A DNA stretch of 64,000 nucleotides, from positions 868,001 through 932,000 of the forward strand of contig WFMF01000014.1 of assembly GCA_011033025.1 (NCBI GenBank), read 5' to 3'. The notes beneath the pieces were generated by a model, which ran no database searches, was not told the DNA's origin, and was given only the letters and a program-made list of their open reading frames with translations. Both the position numbers and the translations under genes were made by a program. Shown here piece after piece: positions 12,986 through 38,030 of the stretch. This stretch comes from Beroe forskalii (Eukaryota; Ctenophora; Nuda; Beroida; Beroidae). Positions within the stretch are counted from its first letter, which is position 1. The number at the start of each line of letters is the position of its first letter.

Positions 12986-13475
12986 TTAGAAAGAAATCTT
13001 TCTTCAAGACATCAATCTGCAAGACTTTTCTCCAACTCCGAACTTGAACACCAACATGATTCCTTTAGGTAATGCAATGTGGAGAGCAGTAGGATCTTAA
13101 TGAGTCACACCAAGATGAGTGGTGTGCAGGCATCTTCAGTCCAATACCTACCTCAGCTTTCGGGGTGTTTAAATTGCGAGAGCTTTTTATGAGGTAGGCC
13201 CCCCAGCAGTCACCCCCTGGTACCAGGTTAAAGCACCGTCAAGTGCAGTGACCACCTGCCTGAATGAATCTGAAACTTGCTCTTTGGTCTTTGTCTTTAC
13301 TCCAAGCACCAAGAAATTAAGCAACACACTAAGTGAAGAGAAGTAGAGGACCAGTGGATGGATCCGGGTCATTTGTGTCCTTTTACGTTGCACATTAATG
13401 AAATTAATGTGAGTGGCATGCATCCTGATCTAATACTTCATCTTGAGAGATGCTTCTCCTGAAAATCAGGGTTAT
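12986..13475 (+). repeat. Family A repeat, full copy (second of tandem pair)
   Basis: It begins with AAGAAATCTTTCTTCAAGAC directly after the previous copy and ends at CTGAAAATCAGGGTTATTTT. The head-to-tail arrangement and near identity suggest a recent local duplication. The shared minus-strand frame is at 13187-13423. Confidence 0.75.
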
Positions 13476-13724
13476 TTTATTTTATTTTAGAATTCCTTGA
13501 TATCAGTCTGTTTCCATGAAAATCTTACCAGACCACTATGAACTTGTTACATGCCCTATGAACTTATTATGGACCACTATGATCTCTTAACAGACCCCTA
13601 TGAGCCACAATGAGAATGAGGGAAACCAATAAAATTGATTTTGAATTACACAGAAAGTCTTATAGTTTCTCAGTAGTTTTATGGTTTTCTCTAAATTTCC
13701 ACAATCTAAACACCAAAAGGTGAG

Positions 13725-13905
13725 GTAGGTATTGGACTGAAGATGCCTGTACACCACTCATCTAGGTGTGACTCATTTGGTTTTGGCTGTTCTTACATTG
13801 AATTTCTCAAGAAATCATGTCAAAGTTCAAGTCCAGAGTTGAAGAAAAGTCTTGCAGATAGACATGTTTCAAAGGATTCATTCTTTAATTGTTGATATAT
13901 ATTTG
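13725..13905 (-). repeat. Family A repeat, inverted partial copy
   Basis: GAGGTAGGTATTGGACTGAA through CACTCATCTAGGTGTGACTC to GAAAAGTCTTGCAGATAGAC is the complement of one end of family A, more diverged than the tandem pair. It is followed by a second inverted copy. Confidence 0.65.
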
Positions 13906-13909
13906 ACCC

Positions 13910-15125
13910 TGTTTTAAGGATAATCATCTCTCCAGATGGGGTATGGGTGCATGTATTTCATCATGTTAGTTGATGCCATTTCTCATTTGAAATCCCTGAC
14001 TGTACAAAGATGACTGTATTTGTATCCCAAAGATAACAGTAGTAAAACGATTAATTAGTAAAACAAGATTAAGGATTACAAAACCCCAAGATCCATCAAC
14101 TGGGCCTATATTTCTCTTCAGCAAGTGTGCTACTTAATTTCTTGGTGTTTGTGTTAAAGACGACCTCTATTCAGTTTCATTCAGACAGGTGGTCAATGCA
14201 CTTGACGGTGCTACACCCTGGTACCATGGTGTGACTGCTGGGGGCCTACCTCATAAAAAGCAATCATAATTTTAACATCCCGAAAGCTGAGGTAGGTATT
14301 GGACTGAAGATGCCTCCCAGAATGTTCAACATGATGTGGAGAGACAAATTTTCAAAGGAGCTATCCAGTATGGGTAGGAAGGATCTGAGAGTGGCTACTC
14401 AACTCCTGACAGGCCACACAGTCCTAAACTACCACCTCAAGAAACTGAACCCCGCTGTCCCTGCAACTTGTCCCCTTTGCGAAAGCGAAGATGAAACGGT
14501 ATCACACTTCCTGGGGAAATGCCCCTCCCTAGGCAGTATGAGGGATGAGTACTTCGGCACCTGCTACTGTACAGGCACCGACATAGTGGACAGGTTCAAA
14601 CTCAGTAGGATCATCAGCTACACCCATAGGACTGTCGCCTAGTACCTAAGAGAGCATGCGATGACCCTGCGACTACTTAAGGCTCTTCCTCACGGGACAG
14701 AGCTCTAAGTCACAGGGTTACACTCCAGCTGTTCCTAGAGGACGTCGCAGAGGTAGCCCTCGCTCCAGTCACAGAAGGAGTGGCTCAACCCAGCCACTGG
14801 GCTGGGAACGCCATCCTGCCCCGGCAGCTTGGCAACCGGGGAGGTACGGGACTCTCATCCCATCTGGGTGCCGGGAGCATGAAAGCATTTGCCTCGGCCT
14901 GCAGCTTTCTCTTCTGGGCGCCGCCTGGGCCCTCGCATGCCCATCCCCCGCTTAGTAGTAGAAGATGCCTGCAGATCACTCATCTAGGTGTGAATTATTT
15001 GGATTTGGCTGTTCTTACATAGAAATTCTCAAGAAATCATGTCAAAGTTCAAGTCCACAGTTGAAGAAAAGTCTTGCAGATAGATGTGTTTAAAGGATTT
15101 ATTCTTTAATTGTTGATATAATTTC
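13910..15125 (-). repeat. Family A repeat, inverted, interrupted by a LINE
   Basis: The copy reads in reverse from ATCATCTCTCCAGATGGGGT through GGTGTGACTGCTGGGGGCC to GACTGAAGATGCCT. It is then broken by a GC-rich insert (14316-14960) and resumes with GCAGATCACTCATCTAGGTG and GAAAAGTCTTGCAGATAGA. The break is a clean target-site duplication of the element's own sequence. Confidence 0.7.
14316..14960 (+). mobile_element. 5'-truncated LINE fragment with 10-bp target duplication
   Basis: GAAGATGCCT stands on both sides (14306-14315 and 14961-14970). The insert encodes the C-terminal end of a LINE pol (frame 14310-14642) with the zinc-knuckle CPLCESEDETVSHFLGKCP, then about 310 bases of GC-rich 3' tail ending in TTAGTAGTA. 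It is far richer in GC than its surroundings, which suggests a different and younger family. Truncation at the 5' end plus a duplication of this size fits target-primed reverse transcription. Confidence 0.8.
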
Positions 15126-15430
15126 ACTTAAAGTTGTTTATCAACTGCCATCACCACAAGGCAAGTGCCTTATCCATCTTGCCTTATGGAAAAAGCAAAT
15201 GCCTTATTCATGAAATCCACAAAATTTCAGGTCCACAAAATGTCATGTCCACTAAATTTCACATTGGTCAGATTCTCTCTCCCCCTCATTGTGGACTCCT
15301 TTATGGATGGCCACATACTTATTTATTTATTTACTTTTTTATGAAAAAATATGCCAAAACATATCAGAAAAGCATGCTTACATTCAAGGAATCCTGTCAA
15401 GATTGGAAGGTGGTCACAATTTTTGGAACT

Positions 15431-15591
15431 ATTTTTTCCATTTTTTATTTGAAGGCAGGGAGGGCACAGTCTTGCTCAGTTTTTCTTTTAATTTTTTTGG
15501 GGGGGGGGTTGCCCCCCCCCCCCAAAAAAATTAAAAGAAAAACTGAGCAAGACTGTGCCTTCCCTGCCTTCAAATAAAAAATGGAAAAAAT
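15431..15591. repeat. Near-perfect hairpin around a G/C run
   Basis: The left arm (ATTTTTTCCATTTTTTATTT, then GAAGGCAGGGAGGGCACAGT and CTTGCTCAG) is repeated as its complement in the right arm with one mismatch visible. The centre is a run of G followed by a run of C. Arms are about 75 bases. It could be a foldback element or the product of a template switch. Short ORFs across it are artefacts of the symmetry. Confidence 0.8.
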
Positions 15592-15700
15592 ATCCAACCA
15601 GGTGGTTGGATATAAAAATGGCAAATGGGGCCGTTTAACTTTTCGGGGTTTGTGGGGGTTTAAGGAGGCTGTACTGATAAAAACAGGTCAGAAAATTCGA
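15592..15700. repeat. Family D repeat fragment
   Basis: GGTTGGATATAAAAATGGCA followed by TTTTCGGGGTTTGTGGGGGT and AAGGAGGCTGT recurs at 17575-17690 and 21720-21830, with a weaker relative near 20960. These are four fragments of an unclassified dispersed element. Confidence 0.5.
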
Positions 15701-16260
15701 TTTTCTCTCATAATGGTACTACTTTAGTTGTGGATTTTCTGCTATTCTCTCAAATTGTACCATCTCAGGTGAAGATTTTCGACCCTTTTTAGAAATGGTA
15801 CCATTTTCGCTGAAGATTTTTGACCCATTTGGGATCGTTCACATATTACGTAATCAATTTTCGGCCGATTTTAACCCCCTCCCCCTCGTAATCAAGTTTA
15901 CAGTAGTTGTTTTTCTTACAATAACATGTAAAGTAATCATTTGGAAACACCCCCCCCCCTGGTGATTACATAATATGTGAACGATCCCTTTCTGAAATGG
16001 TACCATTTTTTGTTGTGGATTTTCGACCTTTTTTCTGAAATGGACAATGGTATCATTTCAGTTTAAGATTTTCGACCCATTTCTGTAATGGTACCATTGT
16101 TGTTGACAATTTTCGACCCTTTTCTGAAATGGTATCATATTTTTTTGTTGTGGATTTTCGACTTTTTTCTGAAATGGTACCATTTTTGCTGAAGATTTTT
16201 GGCACTTTTCTGAGATGGTACCATTTTTTTGTTGATGATTTTCTTCCTTACTTACTTTGT
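15690..16260. repeat. GGTACC-containing satellite array
   Basis: Units of roughly 45-50 bases repeat the pattern TCTGAAATGGTACCATTTTT followed by TGTTGTGGATTTTCGACCC-like text. Each unit carries the palindrome AATGGTACCATT. The array is broken by a Harbinger-like MITE at 15831-15988 and by a LINE from about 16261, and a remnant reappears at 17488-17550. Translations of it are not genes. Confidence 0.75.
15831..15988. mobile_element. Harbinger-like MITE, 158 bp
   Basis: The termini GGGATCGTTCACATATTACG and its near-complement (ending GTGAACGATCCC) match the ends of the 1.2 kb element at 44033-45243. Flanks are TTT on both sides, compatible with a 3-bp target duplication. The interior is poly-C-rich and non-coding. 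Confidence 0.8.
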
Positions 16261-17490
16261 TCTTTGTTGAGTTTCGTAGATTCCTCTATCAGGCCATCGC
16301 AGCTGCGCACCACCCCGACAGCGAAGGAGCTGTCTTGTAGCCATTCCATTCTAGAAGTGAATTCCCGTTTCTTGTACTGTAACCGGGAACTGGGGGTTCA
16401 TCAGGGAAGGAAATGACGAACGCTGTGAGCAACGACTTGAAGCGCAGGATATCCTCGATTGTGTGCAGACTGGCTGGGATTGTGTTCCATAATCGAGGTC
16501 CTGCAACAGCAAATGAACTGTCAAAAAGCGTCTGGTTGTGTTGACTGCACGTTCTAGAAAGGCTGGGCACTATTGCTCTGTAGCCGTGTCGTGGTGTAGC
16601 AGAGAACTTGATGCTGGTATCATTTGGACACTTGCCGTGCAACACTTTCCACATGTGTATAATGATGTACCGTTCTCTTCTCCTTTGCAAGGACATCAGA
16701 TTCAGGGCTTTCAGCCTTTCCCAGTAGTTCAAATGACGAACACTTTGTATTTTTGCAGTGAATGTGCGCTGCACACCCTCCAATTCCTGAATATCAGCAG
16801 GTTTGGGGGTGTTCCATAAGGGACAGCAGTACTCGAGGTGACTTCTGACAAGGGATTTGTAGAGAGTCATCAACGTCAGCTTGTCTCTTGTCTTGAATGC
16901 ACTTAAAACCCAGGCCGCGACTTTTCGAGCACGTTCTGCAATCACATTGACATGAGAGCTCCAAGAAAGATCCGCTGAGACAATAACCCCCAAGTCCTTA
17001 ACTTCTTTTGAGGGGTAGAGCATGTTACCACTTGAAACTTGATATGTTTGTGTCAAAACAGCAAACGGTAGGTTGAGCAGGGTATTTTGAGGACAGTGTC
17101 TATGAACTAGAAGCTCAAACTTATCCTCGTGTAGTGCCATATTGTTGCACTTGGCCCAATCAACTACACTGTTGAGATCATGCTGCAATGTCTCAGTATC
17201 ATCGAGTTTGAAGATATGCCGCAGTATACGAGTGTCGTCTGCGAAGAACCTTATGATCGATCCTGTTACACATAGCTGCATATCGTTGATGAAAATTATG
17301 AACAACAGTGGGCCTAACACAGTCCCTTGAGGCACTCCACTCAGAATGACAGCAGTGATTGATGAAACCCCATCTAACACTACACGCTGCTCGCGGTCAG
17401 CCAGGAAGGAACCAATCCATTTCACCAAGTTGTCGTGAAACCCAAGCCTTTTCATTTTCATGAGCAGAAGGCGGTGGTCCACTTTATCTG
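16261..17490 (-). pseudogene. CR1/L2-like LINE, 5'-truncated, minus strand
   Basis: The minus-strand frame opens inside the RT domain at DKVDHRLLLMKMKRLGFHDN and continues through GVPQGTVLGPLLFIIFINDM, FFADDTRIL, a thumb region (HEDKFELLVHRHCP) and a C-terminal RLWNTIPASLHTIEDILRFK. RT blocks 1-3 and the endonuclease are missing. The retained coding part is open over about 400 codons, so it is fairly young. It lies inside the GGTACC satellite, whose units flank it on both sides. Confidence 0.85.
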
Positions 17491-18793
17491 AAATGGTACC
17501 ATTTTTTGTTGAGGAATTTTTAAATTTATTCAAATATGTTACCATTTTTTAGAAAATTTTCCCAGTATCTTCAAATTAAAAGTGGATATAAAAAAGCCAA
17601 ATAGGGGTTTTATTTTTCGGGGTTTATGGGGTTCTTTCGGTGTTGCCCCTCAAAAATATCCAAAAACCAAAGAAAACCTCTTTCTTGAATATTTAGAAAT
17701 CCTTATAATAGTTTTATCTCAACCTAGGTGAAGTCAACTTCATTAATTGATTCCATTGTTTTATTGGTACACCTGTGCCATTAATTAAGGTAATGTGCGA
17801 CTATAATCTATAAGTTTAAATTGTTATCATAAATATTATCTATAAGTTTAAATTGTTATCATAAATATTATAAACTTATTTTGAGATTATGTAATTTCCA
17901 GAGATATGGCTCTTAGAGAAGGTCTTGTTCAAAGGCGGACAATTGCTCCTGAAAATCAGGTTTTTACAAATTTACATCAATTTACATCTTTTATATAAAT
18001 AAAGGAAAGGGCGAATTTCTAAATGCCCTCCACATTACGCAAATAACTGAACTAAATGGAGTTCACTGCCCATGACCATTGCCCATGGCCACCAACAAAT
18101 AACTTTCATTTGATGTTGGGGGGGGGGTGTCACTGTCCCAATTGTCCCAAACTCAAGACAGTTGGGACAAATGGAACAATTGGGACGAATGAGACAGAGA
18201 ATAATGGGACTCTAATAGTAAATTGGGACAGGGGCAAATGGGACATATCGGACAATTGGGACAGTGACACTCCTCCCACTGTTTCAAATAATTTTGATGT
18301 GATTCACAAATCTCAAGATTGATAAATATCAATTTTATTTTCTCTGTAGCTGTCTGTACATCCCTAAACTGCCATTAAAATTTGATAAAGTGAACGTGAT
18401 GAAGTCAAACGTTACCCATCTACACAATACCATCAAAACCACAAAAACATTTCAGATTATTAAACAAAATTTAGGAATTTGCAATCATACCATTACCATA
18501 ATTTGAATTTCTTTAAATAATTTGAATTGCTTCGAAATAATTTGAATTACTTTGAGGATACCTGGATAAACTTTTTTCACTTCCCATCTCCTCTTTTTCA
18601 TTCATCAAATATGGACCCTTATTTCAACTTCCGACATTGATTACAAAAAAATCTCGATCATGACCGAAAATTCTGAAATGAAGTTCGGCATCAAAAACCT
18701 CTTTTACTATCACCCCCTCAAAAATCACGTCTTCTCTGCTTGATACATCATTTATGGCTAACTGACTTCATGCCATCATGAAAATGTGCTCAG
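17491..18793. other. Repeat-rich gap before GOLPH3 exons
   Basis: It holds a satellite remnant (to about 17550), a family D fragment (17575-17690), a direct duplication of ATCTATAAGTTTAAATTGTT near 17808-17860, the tail TCCTGAAAATCAGG of family A near 17948, and the inverted repeat at 18127-18270. I searched it for a first GOLPH3 exon and found no convincing candidate. Confidence 0.5.
18127..18270. repeat. Inverted repeat of GGGACAATTG motifs
   Basis: GTGTCACTGTCCCAATTGTC at the left is mirrored by GACAATTGGGACAGTGACAC at the right, with several degenerate (AA)TTGGGAC units between. This is a small foldback or MITE upstream of the GOLPH3 exons. Confidence 0.6.
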
Positions 18794-23437
<4,644 letters not shown>

Positions 23438-23930
23438 AGGGCAGATAACGGGGGGAGATGGTCAGATTTAGGAGACAGTGACACGTAGTGTTATCCTTTT
23501 CACGGTACATTGGTGTACAATGTACATGCAAGCATGTACATTAAGCGGTGTTGTGTAGTGTGTAGTAGTTCGAGAATACATAGTACGAGAATACAAGGAG
23601 TATAGGATTAGATTATATCACGTGATGATTGAGCGAGTTGAAAAGCACACGTGAACTTTTGTTAAACATCGGGTAACATTTAAATGCACATTTTAACATG
23701 TATTAATGCTGTTCATTACACATCATGGCTTATCCCAAGTTAATAACATGTAATCATATATTCAGCATGCGTTCGGTGTATTGTATAAAGTGCGCTAAAT
23801 TTCCTGATAGAAACAACGGCGTAGTTTTTAAAAACTGTTTGCTGACTTAATTATAATTACTTGAATTAACTAAACAACTTTCAGCTAATTTTTGACAGAG
23901 TAGATTTGATGTAAGTTAAAGTTATCGAGA

Positions 23931-23936
23931 AATAAA
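23931..23936 (+). terminator. Candidate polyadenylation signal for GOLPH3
   Basis: AATAAA lies 494 bases after the GOLPH3 stop codon and just before a mobile element. It is the first canonical hexamer I noticed in the 3' region; its use is inferred. Confidence 0.45.
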
Positions 23937-23979
23937 CTGATAAACTGTTGATAATTTCGATTGCGAAGTTTCTGCTATA

Positions 23980-24833
23980 CACTCAGTTTTTTTTATAAGA
24001 AACTTATTGAAATCCTAGGCTACAAGTTTCTTATTTTTTGACGATTTTGAGCCTAAAAGTTTCTTAATCGGTTTCTTAATTCAGCATACCATACTATCCA
24101 GCATGAATTTACTTGTGAAACTTTCTATACAGAAACCTTCTCTGTAGACTGTAGTTGACTGTAGACTGTAGTTGTATCAAAATTTTAGATATTTTCAGCT
24201 GGTTTATAAAAAATCTTCATGGCTCGTCTAAAAATTTCTTCCGAAAAGGTTCACGAATTTCCAAATTTAGATTTGGAAGTATTTAGCCGAGTTCAATGCT
24301 TGAAAATGAAGTTTTTGTCTTAAAATCTAAAGAACAGAGGTTCTAGCTAGTGGCTTTCTGGACCTATGAGAACAAATATGGAGGTATAGTCTGTCAGACT
24401 CAACAGCAATTTCTGCTTGTGCTTTGGTATCTAACATGCTACTATTAACCGAAAAATCATAGAAGAGCCATTTTCTAACTTTCTTTGCATATAAATTATC
24501 ACTATTACACATGTATTACACATGTCCAGTGTAATACTGTAATAGAATTCCCAATAGGAGTACTTCAAATGAGTATCAAAATGTTCACAATCTAAAAGTG
24601 GGGGTCTGGGGGCGCAGCCCCCAGAAGCCAGACGTTTCATGTTAAAAGAATTTCAGTTTCAATAGTATTTTATACACAAATTTCAAAATTCTAGGCTAGA
24701 AGTTTCTTAATTTCTTAATTTCAAATCAGTGAAGTTTCTTAATTTTTCCGAAATTCTAGGCTAAGTTTCTTAAATTTTTGAGAATCCTGGGCTAAGTTTC
24801 TTATAGACAGTTTCTTATAAAAGAAACTGAGTG
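23980..24833. mobile_element. 854-bp element with repeated TTTCTTA motifs
   Basis: The ends are inverted (CACTCAGTTTTTTTTATAAG at the left, the complement of CACTCAGTTTCTTTTATAAG at the right) and flanked by TA. Subterminal regions repeat AAGTTTCTTA, often beside AATCCTAGGCTA, in both halves. Near 24596-24640 it holds the hairpin GGGGGCGCAGCCCCC, resembling the G-rich hairpins in the inverted-repeat arms around 50650 and 54190. There is no transposase, so it looks non-autonomous. Confidence 0.75.
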
Positions 24834-25149
24834 TACAAGAATAAGGATGTATGATACTGTAAATTTGAGATTCTTTGTAGCAATGGCAAGAATTGAATTC
24901 AGTATTTATGTCAATTGTTTCTGTTCGTTACTTGATCAGTTTTAACTAAGATTATTGGCATAGCGTTTCTTCCTGTTCACTGGATGAAGACGGTGAAGTT
25001 TGAATTTGGAGACATGGGGCATACAGGACTGCACATGTGTGGGGAGTGGAGATGTCAACTTTACCGTCCATTTCAAAAATCTGAAATTTCCGGGTGATAT
25101 AGAATAGAACGCAGAATTGGTTCGGGAAGTTGATTTTAACAAAAATATC

Positions 25150-25232
25150 TACCAGGGATGGGGTTCGAACCCATGCGTGCATCTGCACATTGGAACTTAA
25201 GTCCAACTCCTTAACCACTCGGACACCCTGGT
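25150..25232 (-). tRNA. tRNA-Leu (anticodon UAA)
   Basis: On the minus strand the acceptor stem ACCAGGG pairs with CCCTGGT, with discriminator A. A-box-like TGTCCGAGTGG and B-box GGGTTCGAACCCC are present. The anticodon stem TTGGA/TCCAA encloses CTTAAGT, giving anticodon TAA. A long variable arm, as in class II tRNAs, lies between. The gene is 83 bases without intron and without encoded CCA. A TTTTT pol III terminator follows at 25145-25141. All key parts are present, so it looks functional. Confidence 0.93.
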
Positions 25233-28192
25233 TATGGTTGAAAAGAAAATTTAACTCTCATAAATTCATTAGAACATCTCACAAATACCAATGATCACGT
25301 TGAAATCATGCAGTTTCTTTGCAAATTCCTTGCAATTGACATAAATAAATATTTGTGCCGATTTAAATCAGAAACCTTGACTTGCTTGGAGGGGTCAATT
25401 GATATATACTCTACCAAAGCTTTCAGCTCTCACAAATTTTTGTTCCCCATTGTAGATCATAATTAAGTTATTGGTTATCGATTTATTGATCTCATTATGA
25501 TAAAGTACCTCTATTTGCATGTTTTTCCATGAATTGTCAGGATTTTCATTAAATACATGATTATTTTAAAAACAAACGACGTTTGTGTTGTTTTAAGATT
25601 GTGGGATGTTAAAATTTTATGGTAATTTTTCACTTTATCTACGTATGAGGTTTGTAGGATACCTCGGCCAAGAGGGGGACATCTCGTGCAAGATTAACTA
25701 AGTACTAGCAAAATTTATAACTTCTTTGTGGTGAAAGTGGCGCAAATTTTCGACACATCATGATCTGAACAATAATATACGCGCGCAATACGACGCGCCG
25801 GCCATTTTCAGAGCCCATTGCATTGTCAATGAAGTTACTTGGTTAGTATTCTCAATTTCTCAAAGCTGCAGTACCCGATGATAAGTTAGATGTATCATAA
25901 CAGTATATAGCAAAAAGTGACAAAATAAAATAACTCTTTAATTGCCCTGTCAACTGTGTCTATGGTCTAGCTTCCGTGTTTTAGTATTCCTAAGCCCGCA
26001 TAGGTGTGTGTTAATATACGTGTTTAGCAAGTTTTAGTAGCGTTCCATCAAAATGTAAAAAGCTAGGAATTTCTATCCATTTTCAATTTACATGGATTAT
26101 GGAACTACGCGAATTGCAGCCATTTCAACACTTTGTGTCCTCATTTTAGATCCATGTTTATGGCCATCATACACATTGGCAATTGGCAGTGTGACACAAT
26201 TATCTAAACGCTATCTATAGATTATACGGGTTTCAATTTAAAACGTAGGGAAGAAAGTTGCACCATGCCAATGTAAATAAAAACTGAGTCGGTCGCATCA
26301 CGCGCAATCCCAATTTTGGCACACACAGTGCTGAAACGCAAACTTATTCCATCTCTTGTCTCTGCGCGCTACATCAAGTAACGAATAGTTGCCATTGTCT
26401 TTCGATCTTTTCTCGAAACAGCCAACTTAGTACAACGCTGGTGGCTGGATATAAGCATGTAAAGGCTGGTGCCATTGGCTATCATGTTACATGTAGAATC
26501 AAAATCGAGATTTACACCAAGAGGCGTCATATGAATTGATGCTATTTTCTGTACCTTATCTGCCTTTGAAATCTTTGATCTTGATTAGAATTATCAATAT
26601 TTTGAACCATTGTAAACGACCTTTGGTACAGATTCTTAACATTGGTGTGGTCACGAGGTTTTGTACTTATCAGAGCCATTAAATTGGGATATCACAGCTG
26701 GGGTAAACTCAAAAATTATAGAAACAGAAGTTGAAACCGCTATTTCTACCCAAAAACATAATCATCGCCCAAAAGTTTTTAGAAGCATGCAAGTTGCAAA
26801 ATTACCAATTATTAATAAATTTAACTGTCTGAAAATGGATATCGCTATATCGTGGGGACTAACATGTATGATTTCGATCGCAGCCAAACTACATTCTATT
26901 CTCGCAAAAATTCCAATTGGATGGGGACCTTAAAATTGCAAATTCATATCTGGAATAGTTACCTGAAAAAATCCTTTCTCAGTTGACCGAAAACACAATC
27001 AAACAATATCTTCTAAAGAAAATGTTACTTTAATCTCAAAAATGAAGCAATTGTATCTTGGTGATTAGTCAACTATGATCAGTTCAACTAATAATGGAAC
27101 TAAACGATGTAAAATCGAAGATCGATAGATTGATAAAGCAGATTCCAAGTATATGGCAAAATATGCAGACACATGTAGGTATCTATATAATATTTAGTTT
27201 TTATTTTAGTCGCAATCCTTCCAAGTCTCTAGTCTCTTCCAGGTATTCATCTTTACGAGGTGTATTTCCAATCCCTACCTCAACATAACTCTATTTAAAT
27301 AAGCTTATGAATACCTCGTTACCTCTCAGTTCAGATCATAATACTTCAGTAGATTTAATAAAGCCAAATAAAAGCTCCAGACTCACAGTTACATAGTTCA
27401 GTATCGAATTTAAAGGTTGGTGAGTTGGTATCATCAATCCTCACAAATTGTTCAAATCGTTCTACGGTAACTAAACCTATTGTATGGTTTTTCTACGGCT
27501 GGTGATACATAACATGATAATACACAATTAATCACACGCCCTTAACAAGTTTATATGGTAAGACAAAGCTCTCAATCATTATCAAATTAATCAATAATCT
27601 ATGCAAAATGTAGATCGAGAGAAAAACACTAGAACAGGGTAGTAGTTAATTATATTCTAAATTTAAATTTCCTGAGGCCCCTGAATTAATCACACTTGCA
27701 TTTTTAATCACTCAACGTTGGGAAAAATTATGATCATCCTTATTAACAACTAATACTTTTATCCTAACTAACATTCTAATTTTACTTCAAAAACACAGTT
27801 TCACATATTTATGACAATATACATGATATATTTACAGCATTTATTGGTTAAAATCTATGTATCAAAATCTGTAATATAAATCAGCATATCATATATAAAC
27901 CATATATAACTTAGCAACTTCCCTTTCAACCAACTTAAACACCAATTTAATCAATAAATTTGGGTCCAAACCCGTATACCTGACGTGTGTATTATTATTT
28001 TCCAGAGTAGGTTTGTTCATTAAAATCACGCAATATTTGTTTGTATAGATTGAACTATTTAAACAGTTGAGTCAGTGATTTGAAGCAATAAACGTGATGT
28101 ACCGCACTGTATGTTGGCATGTTGATGAGTTGATAATAAGTGGATAAAACAGTAGTCGAATGATAGCTTCTAGCTAAACCTCCGTCTTCCGT
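25233..28192. other. AT-rich intergenic region
   Basis: I see no exon chain or complete mobile element. Short ORFs (for example 26661-26933) lack recognisable motifs. Several TTTATT hexamers near 27840-28080, read on the minus strand, could serve as poly(A) signals for the CDKL2 gene that ends at about 28193. Confidence 0.45.
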
Positions 28193-37365
<9,173 letters not shown>

Positions 37366-37904
37366 CTATGGCATAGCCACTTTTTGTAAAATCATTACAT
37401 GCTGCCTCAGTTAGATAATTAAGGTTTTATGGATTTAATTCAATCAAATATACCTATTGGATGTATTATATACCTAAACTTATTTATTGAAATAACAAAA
37501 AATATTGAGAAGAAATCTGTGAAGTAGAATGCAACTAAGAACAAATAACCATTAACATCAAATTACATAGGAGCATACTTTTCTCAACTTGACATTTTCA
37601 AGCTGAGTGATTCAGATTTTATAAACCAAAATATCTACTGTTTTATAATTACTTGATAATAGAGGAGGTTGCTGGCTACTAGCATGAAAAATATTGTTCA
37701 TAGCCAAAATTATGAATCCTTGAAATTATGGATTTTCCTGTAATTACAGTGCATGCTCAAACTTCTGACTCATTTTGCCAAAATAAACTTTAAAATGTGT
37801 CTCCTTCTCTCCTTCTACAGTTTTTTAGGAAAATCTTTGAAACTTCTAAAGTAGGGCATAAAACAAAATTTATAATTGAGCCAATTGCTCTTCCTACCAA
37901 AGCC

Positions 37905-38030
37905 TTTTTGTTTTACAAAAAGGAACTGAAGAGGGTTTGCAGGGATCATGGTTTGGGGAGGTGAGAAATAGGGTATGTGTATAGTCACATAACAACTACT
38001 GTAATTTCTATTTTCTGGACAGTGCCTGGA
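37905..38030 (-). repeat. Family C repeat, decayed inverted copy
   Basis: TTTGTTTTACAAAAAGGAAC, then AGGGTTTGCAGGGATCATGG and GTGAGAAATAGGGTATGTGT, match 58255-58340 closely. The repeat lies directly upstream of a LINE remnant. Confidence 0.5.

Noticed and set aside
14780..15022. ORFs in the GC-rich tail of the truncated LINE
   Set aside because: The region is the LINE 3' tail; both strands are open because of base composition.
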